Source: Cliona cf. orientalis
Taxonomy: Eukaryota; Porifera; Demospongiae; Clionaida; Clionaidae
Assembly: GCA_963930775.1 (NCBI GenBank)
Contig: OZ005689.1
Location: 14,384,923-14,448,922, forward strand
Length of the DNA stretch: 64,000 nucleotides
Direction of reading: 5' to 3'
Below are positions 1-14,900 of this stretch, one piece after another (the stretch's first letter is position 1; each line of letters opens with the position of its first letter). A program made the position numbers and the translations under genes. The notes under the pieces are model-generated. The model was not told the DNA's origin. It saw nothing but the letters and a program-made list of their open reading frames with translations, and did no database searches.

Positions 1-550
1 TCAATTAGCAGGCAATCAGCGCTTATAGCATGACACAATGCCTTTAAATACATTTTTAAGGCAGTCCTATTAAAAGTCTGAGTCGTATATATGCCCGTAG
101 TAAACTCAGCTATTCAATGCTTTATATTTTACAGTCGCTCGGGTTAGTTCAAACAAACATTTAATTCTGGGTGGCCTTTGTAATTCTGCTATCAATACAG
201 TATGTGTTTTTCAGAGCTAACCCTCAGTGCATACTTCTCAGACATGCTGGGAGTGCTCTAGCATAGCACTATAATTAAATTTTTTAGAAGGAAATGGGTG
301 GAGCTAATTATTTGGTGGAGTCAAGTATAATTGTGTGTGATTTACACTGACTAGTAATAATAGGCAGATTCTTGAGAATAATAGGGACTTGTATGCTATT
401 GGTAGGTAAAAATTAGCTTCAGAAGTGACAACTAGGTATGTATTATTAATTAACAAGTATCACTGGATTCACTGCACAACATGAAGGTGCAATGTTTACA
501 ATACCGTATAGTGGGAAATTTTCGTGGGTGCAAATTAGTATAGGTAATCA

Positions 551-694
551 CATGAATTCGAGTGCAATTTGGGAAATAATTGCATGAACCATGCATTAGA
601 AGGAAATGTAATTGCACGAGGTGAAGCCTAATACAATTTATCCTTCTAATGCATGGCGATTGCAATTATTCCCAACTTGCACAAGAATTCATGT
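551..694. repeat. Imperfect foldback repeat
   Basis: The left arm (about 551-606) and right arm (about 638-694) are imperfect reverse complements. Shared blocks are CATGAATTC, GTGCAA, TGGGAA, ATAATTGCA and CCATGCATTAGAAGGA. The short loop suggests a decayed miniature inverted-repeat element. Confidence 0.6.
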
Positions 695-1798
695 TGCACT
701 TATCTAGCCATGACCCCTTAATTTCCTTTTTCCCAAGGGGGATTGTGTCCTACAATGTGATTCCATTAATTAGCTATTTCAGTATAGGGCCCCCATACAG
801 ATCCTTATTGAAGACAACAGCTCCTTGGTACAGTAGAGTATATATGCAGGTATTACGAGACAGTCCATATTATGGGATATTATACCCAAACGTGGAAGTT
901 GCTGATTACTATAATATTGTACGTATTTTGTGGGATCTGCATGTCATCTGTTAAATTACATCCACTATCCACTGTTTTTAGTTTTGAAATTTGGATTTTC
1001 AACTTTTGACCAATACTGTTAATTATTATATCAACAAAAACACTTACTTCCTTTTGAAATTTACATCTATTCCTCACTTAAATAATGTAAAAATCCATAT
1101 GCTTCATGACTACTGCTTTGAAGCTACTCAGTCTCAAAATACAGACAGCATCCCATAATACACTTTTACTAAAACTAGCAATGCTCAAGTGAAAAGCATC
1201 AAGTGAAAAATGCCAATTGATAACAGTTGTAGAGTAACTAATTGAATATGCGACCACAACCTGCCTTTGATTTGGGCACATGTAGTGTTTGACAGTGTAC
1301 ACTAAAAGTACAGTATTAGTGTTAATGAGGCAATATCTCCTTGTAATCCATGCAATAGACACCTTGGGAAGTCTTAATAAAATTAAATATTAATGACCTA
1401 ATTAGCTACATAAAACTTGTCATCTGTTTAGGTGTCTCATGATAGGGACAATTTACTCTATATGTACCAGCAAGCCTGCTTTGCATGGTTGTGATACTCT
1501 TTAATATGGAACCTTCAGGCTCAGAGAATGGATCCCGAGGAGTATGTAACATAATAATAATAGTACATGCATAGGTGCAGGAATGGGGGGGGGGGGGGGG
1601 GGGGGAGTGGCACGTACCCCTTCAACTAAATGCATTTTTTACCGTGGTCGTAAACACAGACCAATCAGATTGCACCATATGAGGTATCTAAATCACTTGT
1701 ACCATAATGTTATGGTTGTAACACTCTGCTCGGACCATTCAGATTGCTCCATAGGAGGTGGCTAAATCACTATAACTTACCTACAAAGCAGTTGGAAT

Positions 1799-1851
1799 GA
1801 GGGATAACTTAGTAGACACCTATAATAGTAGGTGTCTATGTCATATCCCTC
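1799..1851. repeat. Short hairpin repeat
   Basis: GAGGGATAACTTAGTAGACA at the left is answered by TGTCTATGTCATATCCCTC at the right, around a TAATAG loop. Two direct copies of a ~40-bp motif (about 1969-2009 and 2028-2067, sharing GTCCCTCAGGCA-like ends) follow. No coding potential is seen. Confidence 0.55.
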
Positions 1852-2803
1852 TGGCAGTGTTGCCATGACATAGTTATAACATTGTAGGCCATGGTACAAG
1901 TTGGTTACACAGTGCCCTTGGTGGTGTAAATCGCATAGAGACCTCCACCTTGGTGTGTAACCTATACTTATACACCTGAGAGTAGGTGTATAAGTCGTCC
2001 CTCAGGCAAACTAAGTTATAATTACTATATACACCTCTGAGTAGGTATAGAAGTCTTCCCTCAGGCACTCACTGTATGGCGCGGGCTGTGATCAATTGAT
2101 CATCTCTGGTAGCTAGGCCTAACAAAAGCTCCCCGGCATGCTGTTGTACTAGGAGCAATGTGCAATAGCAGTAGCTATATAGACCAGTAGTAGCATGCTA
2201 GTGCACTGTGGCATAGCTATACATAGGGCAAACTGCCTCGTACAATTGTTTACAGTGTACTTGGATGTGTCTCACAAATCTGGCGTTGATATTTGCCAAG
2301 GAGTGAGATTGGATGTTTCACAAATGTTACTTTTGTGTCGTTGATTTACGATTCAGCCACGAAAATCAATTAGCTATAGTTTGGCCGCTGTCCCGAGGTT
2401 CTGAATAACAGTGTACCTACTAGTACTGTTTAATATGCTTTAACTAAACGTAGGACAGAGCCGTGTCTCCAAGTATAGCATGACCTTGCATTACTTCAAT
2501 GCTGTATTATTAGTGGTTATGGTACACTGAGCTCTAAATATGATTGTACTCCACATGATGTACAATGTGAGATATGAGCTACCAAAAATATCCTCAAGCT
2601 GCAGGTAACATAGCTGTAAAAATGTATGTACAATATGAACAATGGTTAATAAAAGCTTGTTGCTGCTGTGAATCAATAACTTGAGCTACGTCCATCCACA
2701 CTGTCTGTTATTCAGAGATTCCACGCAATTAATTTTCAATTTGTGTTAGTACTTATGACTACAGTAACTGCTATTTTCCCATAAACATACAATACTATTG
2801 CAG

Positions 2804-2956
2804 GATCATGTGCAAGTATTGGAGCTGCTCCTGGATGCTGTGCCCCAAATAATGCTCCACATTGCAATGCGGGAGGCTGCTGGTGTGACAACTTGTGCCT
2901 TCAACTGAACGACTGTTGCTTTGATGTTCCCAGCTCAGTGAACTGCAATCCCACAA
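2804..2956 (+). other. Exon: somatomedin-B-like Cys-rich domain
   Basis: Exon of 51 codons, phase 1 at both ends (acceptor AG 2802-2803, donor GTAAGT at 2957). It encodes eight cysteines in a pattern like C-x8-CC-x7-C-x4-C-x-C-x3-C-x6-CC-x8-C, including GCC, WCDNLC and NDCCFD. The CD..C....DCC signature is that of somatomedin-B domains, which are short disulfide-packed protein-binding modules outside the cell. It is the most N-terminal domain visible. Confidence 0.75.
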
Positions 2957-5900
2957 GTAAGTGCAATCTAGATACGTCATCTTGGGGAAGTAGCCAGGAA
3001 GTTTGATTTGGTGGGTAGCTAAGCATGTTTGATTGCTGTTCCCAATTAGACAACTGCATTAATTTGTTTACTGTTCTTTAATTTAGCTATTATTAACTGT
3101 TACACTTTGTTTCAAAATCATGAATGAAAGTTACTCTCCTGGTTACTTCCAGCTGAGATGAATATAGGGGTTGCATAACTTATGGTTACTAGCTTCTTTT
3201 GTGATCATATATAGCTACTTGTGGCTCCTTGTCGGGAATTGCCAATGGTGGAATCAGCCTCTCCAATGGCAATAATGTTGGTTCAGTGGCCACATACAGC
3301 TGTAATTCTGGATTCATTCTTCAAGGAGACTCCACACGGACTTGTTCAGCTAGTGGAAGTTGGTCCGGGTCTGTCCCAACCTGCATTGCACTCAGTAAGA
3401 TATAAATATCTCTAGGTCACATTAATATTCTATAAAATTACGAATTATACCGTAAAGGTACATTTTTATGCGTGTGAAAAATTTATGCAAATCGGTCAAA
3501 ACGGGCCTTTTGAAAAATTTACGCGATTTTTATTTATGCGTTTAAACGTTGCGTGCATTACAAACATATGGCGCGATAATATTTATGCGGATACAAAATT
3601 ATGCGACCGCCACTTGACTCGCATGATTTGCATAAATAAAACTTGCACAGAAAAAATATTACGGTACAGCTGTGTAAATATTATAGTTTGCTAATGCTAT
3701 GTACACAATAAAACTTCCAAGTCGTCTACTTTAGATATAAAAATTTGCCTTCCTGAATCTATCTCTTCTACAATATCCATCTAGTTGGCGCCTACTTACC
3801 ATAAATTTTAGACCTGGCCAATATATCAGTGCAAGCATGAAAATGTAACTTTTGTACCAATTATGAATATTGTGACACACACAATGTGAAAATTGTAGCT
3901 AATTAACCATCTAGCCTTGAAGTAGGGGCCCAATAATTAAATTTGGTTGCAATGATAACAGCTTGCAGCTCCCTGCCCCTACCTGCTAATGGTGGTATCA
4001 GCTATACCAGTGGCAACTCTATTGGCTCAGTGGCTACCTACAGCTGCAACTCTGGTTTTACTCTGGAAGGAAGCTCCACCAGGACTTGTACTGTTTCTGG
4101 GGGGATTTCCACAAGTTGGTCTGGTTCAGCCCCTAATTGCATCGCAATTGTTGGTAAGTTATCATCATATCATGTCCTTTTATTATTGGACAACTATTTG
4201 GGAGGTTATTTAGCTGATTGGAGATCAGCTTGTACTCTGCCATTTGTGGTGGAGGTATTGTACATGCTTGGTAGAGGTCGTCACATACACTTGGCATTGC
4301 GCTTCTGCAGCTTATGACAGCAAGAGAGAGCACCATCTTGTTCAAGAAATGTAGTAGCATGTTCTCTCTCTATAAGGGATGTTCTACAAGCCCCTCACTA
4401 CACTGTACTGAGCTTTTCCAACAGCATTTTAAGAAGACTATCAAGATGCAGAAATTGTGTGCAATCATGATCATACCATCTGTTGCACATGTCTATTTGC
4501 TGTTGGGTAGCTACAAACTATCATTACACTGTTATCAATTAAACTGTTACACTCATGCAGTTGCTCCCAGCCAACTTCTGGTCCGACAAGGGGGCACAAC
4601 CTCATTCCAGTGCAGTTTGGTTTCTCCAGTCAGTGGCGACTCACTAACCTGGGTGAAGCTCGCAACATCAAATATTGGAAGCTTCAGTGGAGGTGTGGCT
4701 TGTATCAACGGTGATAGTACTATCTCAGCAAGAGCACAGTTGCTGGGGAATGAAATTATTGTGGCCAATGGTGGCACTCTGAACTTTGCCCCGGTGAATT
4801 TTGGAAACGAAGGATCTTATGTGTGCACTATGAGAAGAGCAGGATCAGTAGTGTGCTATTCTGGAGCAGTCCCTGTGACAGGTAGGCAAATCCATGTATA
4901 TATACGGAGGAATCTTTGAAGACAGTGGAACCTCCAAATGGCAGACAAGTTTGGGACCTATTTTTCTGCCCTTAGAGATTTGGAACCATAGGAAAGTTCA
5001 CTTGTGGTGCCTTAAATCTTGTCCTTAGTTCAAGTTAGTTGCATTCATCACTGATATCTAGTTAGTAAGCCTCAATAACAGGGCCCTAAAAAAGTTAATA
5101 GATTTCTAAACATAAGACCTGCTCCAAGCAGCTAGTTTGATTTAATTTCCTGGGGATGCATGCTCTCAGACCCCCCCCCCCCCCCACCAATAAAAAAAAT
5201 CCTGTATGAAACCCTGAGTAAGGAATCTTTGCTTTGTGTTTTGATCAAGGCAGTAGGCTTCAAGCATGGTAGCAATATCCTCCTGCATCAAGTTCTTTTG
5301 CAAGCAGGATTTCTTGCTAGTGTAACAGTTAATTATCTATTTGCTGGATTAGTTTGTTATCAATAAATCTGTAACAATTTATCCAGTGTCTCCTGAATTC
5401 AGCGTCATGACGAATGCTCCCATCAACAGCATGAGGGGGAGGACTGAACAGCTCACCTGTTCGGCCCAGGGTGGTCCTCAAAATAGCTTTACATGGAGGA
5501 GACAAGATGACAACAGCATCGTAGGCACAGCAGCACAGACTTCGGTCACTCTAAATCAAGGGTCAGATGGTGGTATATTTGTCTGCATAGTAGCAAATGC
5601 TGCAGGAAGTGGAAGTGATGAGACAACACTGAATGGTAGTACCTATAAATATTTTTAGTATACTTAATATTGTTGCTTGACAAATCCTTCAGACCAAGAT
5701 TATTAAACGTGCATGCATGGCTTTAGAATGAATAGTATCCTTTTGCCTTTACCTTTGAAGGACAAAATGTTGACCATGCAGGCTTTTAATGACATAGATA
5801 GTGAGCCCTTTGTTCAAACACTGATATTATACAATATAGCAGGAAGTGAATTCTGATTACACAAAAGTAATGTCATCATTTATAATTCAAGGATGATATT

Positions 5901-8900
5901 AATTGACCATAATACGTCAAACCGTCCTTGTTAACTACAGACAAGCATTTTGTTATAATAGTACTGATCACCCCCACCCCCTTCCTTTTTCAGTTGCTCC
6001 ATATATTACTGAGTTCACAGTACCACAAACGGCACTGAATGGAGGGAGTACAACTCTGAGGTGTGTCGCCTCAGGCTTCCCCACACCAGCGATCTCCTGG
6101 TCTCACAATGGTACCCAGCTACTTCAGGATAACCGTATTACCACTACTACCAGTGGACAGGTGGTGACGAGTATACTGGACATTCCCATGCTAGGATTTA
6201 TAAATTCTGGTCAGTACATCTGCCAAGTGACAAGTTCAGTGCCACAGTATCAACCGGTGACAAATTCCGCAACTCTTACAGTCCAAGGTAATGGTGGAAA
6301 CTACTGTAAATCTGGAAATTTCCGTTGATACTGTAAATCCAGAAATTTTTGTGTAATGATGCTTTCGTTGGAAAATTTTTCATGTAAAAGTATTTTTGTA
6401 GGAACAACCCCATGCCACACTGAAGCATGCACGTACATTTTAATTTTCATAGCTTCTATCAACTACGAAAATATTTTTACAATGAAATTTTCCAGATTTA
6501 CGTACGGTATACACAAGTCTGCCCTATCATGTTATGTACAATAAACAAATTTCAAATAAACCTTCAGTTTGCACTCTAATTTGCTGACCTATACTGTTCT
6601 ATTATCTTTTTTCCATTCTGTCATGTATGACACAAATGAAAATTACTAATCAGTTTATAGCTACCCGGTACATACATTGCTTTTCTACTGCTCTATATTC
6701 ATTACAAACTTTACTAGTCCGAAATTGGTGACGTATACTACTTTTGCTCACCGCAGATGTTGCTGAAATGCCTGAGGGTGTGGCAGCTGCAAGCATTGCA
6801 TCACGACAAATCACCTTGACATGGGTGGAGCCTCATGACAATAATGCCCCCATTATGAACTACCAGGTGCAATACTTGCAGCCAGAGTTTGTGACTGGAA
6901 ATAGGGAGGTTACTGTGACCACCACTGTCACGATGGCCACCCTAACTGATCTCTATCCTGGAGTAACTTACATTTTCACAATCACTGCTCATAACACCAT
7001 AGGCTCCTCTCTACCCAGCCTGCGGGCTATTGTAAGGACTCTGGATGAAGGTAAGTCACTTAATGAACAAATCAATAATAATATTCTATACTACAGTTTG
7101 TTATCTATTTTCTATTCTCTGGCTAGTAGCTACCCTCTTCATGAAAGCTGTATTATTATAATATTTAAGTTATAGTTTGGGTATAATACAGTTCAGTCAT
7201 AATTACACAGCACACTATAACACTGTCATCATGCAGATTTGCTATTGATATTCTATTTAACCTTCATGCAGCTCCAGCTGGTCCTCCACAAAATTTGTTT
7301 GCACTAGCCAACTCTGCCAATATTATCGTAGTGACCTGGGATAGTGTTCTGCCCATACAACGGAATGGGATCATCACCATGTATGAGATACTCTATGAAC
7401 CACTGGAAACATTTGGTGGAACTATACACAGCCTAACTAAGACTGTATTAGGTACAGAAACGCTGACAGTTCTGACAGATTTGGAAGAATTCGTCAACTA
7501 TCGCATATCTGTCCGAGCCTACACCAGTGTGGGGGCTGGGCCTTACAGTGGTACTACGACTGATATGACAGCAGAGCATTGTGAGTATCCAACTTCCAGT
7601 AGCTATTGCATACCATGATGATAGTGCTATTTTCACCTCAGATCCTGCTAGTCCTCCAAGCAATATAAATGTGATGGCCAGCTCCTCTACCTCTATTACA
7701 GTGACTTGGGACATTGTACCTCCCATAGACCAGAATGGGATGATCACTATGTACGAGGTGCTCTACCAACCACAGGAAACATTCGGTGGAGCAATAGCTT
7801 CTGCATCCAGGACATTACCAGTTACAAACATGTCTGTAGTTCTGACTAATTTGGAGGAATTTGTCGGCTATGCCATCTTTATCCGAGCTTTTACTAGTCT
7901 GGGGGCCGGACCTTTCAGTAATGGAGTGATACAGACTACTAACACCGATGGTAGCTACCTACACATCTATTAATAATACTACTATTTATATGTTTGTCTT
8001 AACAATAGTTCCTGCCAGTCCTCCTACAAATGCCATGACCAATGTGACATCATCTACTGAGGTACTGGTGACCTGGGATATTGTCACACCCATAAACCAG
8101 AATGGGATCATCACCATGTACGAGGTGCTCTACCAACCACAAGAGACATTCGGTGGAGCTGTAGGCCCCTTGGTGGAAATGGTGGTAGCACCTACCTTAT
8201 CTGTCACCCTCACACAACTACAGGAGTATGTGGTATACAGTGTTAGCATCAGAGCCTTCACTCAAGCCGGTCCAAGTGGCTACACTGCAGCTCTACAAGC
8301 AAGAACTCTACAAGATGGTAATGATTGTATGCATCAGTGTGCAATATTAACACTCTGTATTCTTCAGTTCCATCTGCTTCACCCACCATCACCGAGGCCA
8401 CGGTGATATCCCCAACAGAAGTTGAAGTCTCTTGGGCTCAAGTGGAACCAATTCACCAGAATGGGATAATAACTGTGTATGAGGTGGATTACCAGCCACT
8501 GACTGACTTTGGGTCAGAGGGTGTGACAGTTGTGAACACTACAAATACCACCATTGTGCTCATGGACTTGCACGAGTCAGTGCAGTACGATATCACAGTG
8601 AGGGCATTTACCAGTGTGGGAGGAGGGCCGTTCAGCAACCCTGTGGCAAGTATCACTCATGAAGATGGTATTTATAAGCTTTGCAAATTAACCTATAATC
8701 TGATTTTTCACAATAATATTATGTAATATAGCTCCTGCCAATCCACCTGTTAATGTTCAAGCTGTCAGCATCTCTTCTACTGAGATTATGGTGTCTTGGG
8801 GTGTCGTCCCTCCCATAGACCAGAATGGGATCATCACTATGTATGAGGTGCTCTACCAACCACTCGAAACATTTGGTGGAGCTATCCAGACTCTAACTAG

Positions 8901-11900
8901 GAATGTGTCTGGGACAGAGATGTCAGTGGTTCTGATGAACCTACAAGAGTTTGTCTACTATAATATCTCTGTTCGAGCATACACTCGTGTGGGAGAGGGG
9001 CCTTACAGTGATGATGTAACAGTTAGAACCAATGAAGATGGTAAATGAATTTTAATTTTTTTGCCTAGGTTAATATGTCATGATGGTCTTTTTCTAGCTC
9101 CGGCCAGTCCTCCCAGTCAAATAACTCAAACTGCATTGTCACCGACTGAGATACTAGTGACCTGGGACAGAGTACCTCCCATAGACCGGAATGGGATCAT
9201 CACTATGTATGAGGTACTCTACCAACCACTGGAAACGTTCGGTGGAGCTATAGGGCCTTTGACGGTGACTGTCACATTTCCAAACATGTCAGCCATTCTT
9301 ACACAACTGGAGGAATATGTTGTCTATAATATTAGTGTCAGAGCTTTCACTGAAACAGGGCCTGGTGTCTACAGTATTATGCAAGAGAGAACTCTAGAGG
9401 ATGGTAAATGAATAACTACTCTCATACTAGTAAAAGGCTTGTTACATATATAGCATCCTGCCTCCAATCATTTGGCTGTATACTAGTCTAGCCAGCTAAA
9501 CCCTCTCTCGCTGGCCACATATAACATGTGCGAAGGATCATGTAAGTGGAAACCTTTTTGCCATGCTTATAAAAAGTGCGGTAGAAGGTCAGTTGTCTGG
9601 ATCTCCAATCATAGTAACCCAATAATTATTATCAAATTGTACAGTCCTACATGTAAGCAACAATCATTAGCATATCAGAAGCTACACCAAGTAAATACTG
9701 TACATTAGTTAGCTATTTAGTTATCTAAACACCTTCTGGTCCCAACCTGTGATATAATATGATCTATATTTCTTTGCAGTTCCATCAGGAGCTCCTACAA
9801 TTAATCAAGCCATGGTTATATCACCAACCGAAGTTGAGGTCTCTTGGTTTGAAGTAGATCCAATTCACCAGAATGGAATAATAACTGTGTATGAGGTGGA
9901 TTACCAGCCACTGACTGACTTTGAATCAGAGGATGTGACACGTGTGAACACTACAAATACCACCATTGTGCTCATGGACTTGCACGAGTCAGTGCAGTAC
10001 AACATCACAGTGAGGGCATTTACCAGTGTGGGAGGAGGGCCATTCAGCAACCCTGTGGCAAGTGTCACTCGTGAAGATGGTACATACTCATATTTACATA
10101 TCAAACTTCACTTATTGCTTAATTATTCCTTTATATAACAGCTCCTGCCAGTCCACCAACTAATGTTGATGCTGTAGGCATCTCCTCTACTGAAGTACTA
10201 GTGACCTGGGACATTGTCCCTCCCATAGACCAGAATGGGATCATCACTATGTATGAGGTACTCTACCAACCACTGGAAACATTCGGTGGAGCTATAGGAC
10301 CTCTGACTTGGAATGTGTCTGGTACAGAGATATCAATGGTTCTGACAGACTTACAAGAATTTATCAACTACACTATCTCTGTCCGAGCCTACACAAGTGT
10401 AGCAGAAGGTCCTTACAGTCAGGAAATTTCAGTATCCACCTTCGAAGATGGTAAAGTGATTAACCTTATGCTAAGTATAATAATTATCACGCTATTGTTC
10501 AGTTCCTGCCAGCCCACCTGCTAATGTTGCCACAACTGTCCTGTCATCCACTGAGATCATGGTGACCTGGGACAGTGTCCCCCATATAGACCAGAATGGG
10601 ATCATCACTATGTATGAGGTGCTCTACCAACCACTGGAAACATTTGATGGAGCAATACAGACTCAAACCAGATATGTGTTAGAGACTAACCTCTCATTGG
10701 TCTTAGTGGATTTGGAGGAGTTTGTAAGTTATGCTATCTCCATCCGAGCTTATACAAGTTTGGGAAATGGACCCTACAGTGAACCTGTGACTTCATTGAC
10801 TTTGGAAGATGGTAGTCTTGCATTTATACATGTAGAATTTAATGGTTCAACATAATACTGTATTAATTCAGCTCCTGCCAGTCCTCCTGATAACGTTAAT
10901 GCAAGTGTGGTGTCATCTACTGAGATATTGGTGACCTGGGACCCTGTCCCCCCTATAGACCAGAATGGGATTATCACTATATATGAAGTGCCCTACCAAC
11001 CACTGGAAACATTCAATGAAACAATAAGCAGCAATTTGATGATTTCAAATCAAACTTCAGTTTTGATAGCTGACTTACAAGAGTCTGTCTTGTACAATAT
11101 CAGTGTCCGTGCATATACCAGTGTGGGGGAGGGTCCTTTCAGTGAAGAAGTACTTGCTATGACTTTTGAAGACAGTAAGGTTTATTGATCAGTGTATGAA
11201 TGATCATTACAACTAGCCCCATTCATTCCCACAGATCCCTCAAATTTTCCTACAAATGTGGCATCTATGACACTTTCTTCAACTACAATTGAAGTTAATT
11301 GGGACATTGTCCCTCCCATAGACCAGAATGGGATCATCACTATGTATGAGGTGCTCTACCAACCATTGGAAACATTCGGAGGGGCTATAGGACCTCTGAC
11401 TAGGAATGTGTCCGAGACTGAGATGTCAGTGGTTCTGATGGACCTACAGGAATTTGTCAGCTACAATATCTCAGTCCGAGCCTATACCAGTATAGGGAAT
11501 GGGCCTTATAGTGAACGTTTTACTGACATGACACTAGAAGATTGTAAGTTACTTCTCAACAAGTGTAATTATAGTCAATTTTCCTCTCCTAATTCCTTCT
11601 AGTTCCAGCTAGTCCTCCAGACAATGTGGCTGCTCTAGCCAATTCCTCTACCACAATTATAGTGACTTGGGATATCATCCCTCCCATAGACCAAAATGGG
11701 GTCATCACTATGTATGAGGTGCTTTATGAGCCATTGGAAACATTTGGAGGAGCCATCCAGACTCAAACTAGGAATGTATCAGGGACAGAGATGTCAGTGG
11801 TTCTAACGAACTTGGAAGAGTTTGTGAATTACTCTATATCTGTCCGAGCCTACACCAGTGTGGGGGAGGGACCTTATACTGATGAAATAAGAGAGAAAAC

Positions 11901-14900
11901 TAATACTGATGGTATATTAATTTTTGATTTTTCACAGACGTTTAATTAAATTTCATTTTATTTGCTGCAGTACCTGCCAGTCCTCCAACCAATGTCACAG
12001 CAACTGTAGTATCATCCACAGAGATACTCACAATGTGGAACATTGTGCCCCCAATTGACCAGAATGGGATCATTACCATGTATGAGGTGCTCTACCAACC
12101 GCTAGAAACATTCAATGGGACAACAGAATCAGCTGTAGTGAACATCATGACCCCTAACACCTCAGTCATCCTCACAGACCTAGAAGAGTATGTGCTGTAC
12201 AATATTAGTGTCAGAGCCTTCACTGAAGCAGGGTCAAGCGAATATGCATCAGCTCCATTGGTCAGAACACTTGAAGACGGTAATATTTGTTAGACAGTAT
12301 ACGCGAGGACTGTATGACTCATGACTGAGTCAGCATTATGAGAATGTAATAACAAGTAACACCTAAAAGTGTTAGTTCTAAGCCTCTCATACATACATGG
12401 TGCATACAAAGGGGCCGGCTCTTACAAATTTGATGCTTGACCTGCAGAAAGAATTTCAAGGCAGTATAAATTCCAGTGGCCTTAAAGCCAGAGCTCAATG
12501 TAATATTTACCCCAATACCTAGGTTTTGGATTATAAAGCCATGCATTTAGCAACAGAGTTTCTGTTTGGTACATACTAGTGTATAATAATGCATTATTCT
12601 GTGCTTTCATTACTAACTTTCTGTCCTTTAAATTATATATAGTTCCATCCAGACCCCCTGTAGTCACTGAGGCTATGGTTATATCACCAATGGAAGTTAA
12701 AGTTTCCTGGCTTGAAGTGGATCCGATCCACCAGAATGGGATTATAACTGTTTATGAAGTTGATTATCTGCCGTTGGTTAACTTCTCTTTTGATATAAGA
12801 CGTGTTAACACTACAAATACCACCATTGTGCTCATGGACTTGCATGAGTCAGTGCAATACAACATCACAGTGAGGGCATTTACCAGTGTGGGAGGAGGGC
12901 CATTCAGCAACCCTGTGGCAAGTGTCACTCACGAAGCAGGTATAACATTCCCCCCCCCCCCCCCCCCAAATCATGTACATCGATTAATTGACAATACTAA
13001 CTCTGTTGTATTTCTATCAAAATCCTCCCCCCTCCCCAAAGTTGTCATCCTGTGTGCTAATGCTAATACAAATTTAACGTTGACGTCCAAAAAATGTATG
13101 CTGTAAAACCTCTTAATAATATGGAGACACAACCTTTATCCCTTGTGGAAAGATCTCTTGTGTACCATTAAGCAGTACTTTCAATAATTATCCTCTATAA
13201 AGTAGTTTATCCTCTTAATGTCTTTGATCAAAGATCAATTGCACTTAAATAGAGAATAACATGCATGACATAATTTAACTAGAGTGTTACTATATCATAT
13301 AGCTCCTGATGCTCCTCCTACTAATGTTCAAGCGCATAGTTTCTCTTCCACTGAGATTATTGTGACCTGGAACAGTGTCCCTCCCATCAACCAGAATGGG
13401 ATCATCACTATGTACGAGGTGCTCTACCGATCACTGGAAACATTTAGTGAATATATCCAGACGAGGAACGTTTCAGGGACAGATCAGATGGCAATAATTT
13501 TGATGGACTTAGAAGAGTTTTTTGATTACAATATCTCCGTCCGAGCCTTCACCAGTGCGGGAGTGGGGCCTTACAGTGATGAAGTGACAGCTACAACATT
13601 TGAAGATGGTAAGAATAGTTGACCATAGGCGGATCCAGCATAGGGGCACAAGGGGCACGTGCCCCCCCCCTTTTTGGAGAGCCACACATGCAAACTATAT
13701 AGCTACAAGAGAGGCACACATTCTAGGGCTATCAACTGTGGAGTAAACTTTGTGACTATCTATAAACCAACTTACTTAGTGCTTTTTAGCTCAAATGGCT
13801 GAGCCATTTCCATTTACCACGTGTCGACTAGCGTTGAGCGGCAATTTAAGGGGTGTGGTCAAGCGTTAAGGGGCGTGGTCGCAAAATTTTCGCGCGCGCT
13901 TCGCGCGCATGCCCCCTCCTATCACAAACCCTGGATCCGCCACTGTTGACTGCCATGTATGTATGTATGTATGCAATGTTTTTGTCTACAGTTCCTTCTA
14001 GTCCTCCCGATAACGTTACAGCCACTGTATTGTCACCAACTGAGATACTGGTGACTTGGGATATGGTCCCTCTCATCGACCAGAATGGGATCATCACACT
14101 CTATGAGGTGCTCTATGTACCACTGGAAACGTTTAATGAAACCATCCAGGCGATTACTAGGGAAGTGAACGGGACTGAGATGTCAATAACTCTGACTGAT
14201 GTACAGGAATTTGTCAATTATACTATATCTATTCGAGCTTACACCACTATGGGGGAGGGGCCTTACAGTGAAGAAGTGATGGTCACGACATTGGAAGACG
14301 GTATGCGCATGAATATTTGAATGTTACTAGTCAATTAATGTTCTATTCTACTCTTACAGCCCCTGCGAGTCCTCCAGATAACGTTATAGCTACTGTGCTC
14401 TCATCTACAGAAATATTAGTGAACTGGGACAGTGTCCCTTCTGTTTACCAGAATGGGATCATCACTATGTACGAGGTGCTCTACCAACCTCAAGAAACCT
14501 TCAATAATGTGATAATGAGCAACAATTACCTGACTATTGAAGATACGAGCCAAACCTCAGTTTTGATAGCAGGCTTACAAGAGTCTGTCTCATACAACAT
14601 CAGTGTCCGAGCATACACCAGTGTGGGGGAGGGACCATTCAGTGAAGAAATAGTCGTTGCAACATTTGAAGATTGTAAGTATAGTGCTCATCACATACAT
14701 GTAAAATGTTTTGCTTTAATTTGAAAACTAACAACTCAGCTTTTGTTAATTGTATTTTTATTAGATCCCTCTGATTTTCCTGCGAATGTGGTATCCATGA
14801 CTCTCTCTTCCACTGCGATTAGAGTTACTTGGGATCCTGTCCCTCCCATAGACCAGAATGGGATCATCACTATGTATGAGGTGCTCTACCAACCACTGGA

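Larger units (their letters stand above)
1..2803. other. Upstream region, no gene recognised
   Basis: No reading frame here resembles a known domain. The first recognisable exon of the large + strand gene begins at 2804 in phase 1, so at least one upstream exon with the start codon and signal peptide must exist, either in this stretch or before the window. I could not pick a convincing signal-peptide exon. The stretch contains small inverted and direct repeats and a 21-base G run (1585-1605). Confidence 0.6.

Noticed and set aside
649-954. 101-codon + strand ORF as possible 5' exon of the giant receptor
   Set aside because: It starts inside a foldback repeat, has no signal-peptide character and no convincing phase-1 donor.
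7448-7747. Minus-strand ORFs mirroring FN3 exons (also at 10774, 13846, 17023, 18257, 19716)
   Set aside because: They are antisense shadows of the conserved FN3 coding block and recur wherever that block occurs.
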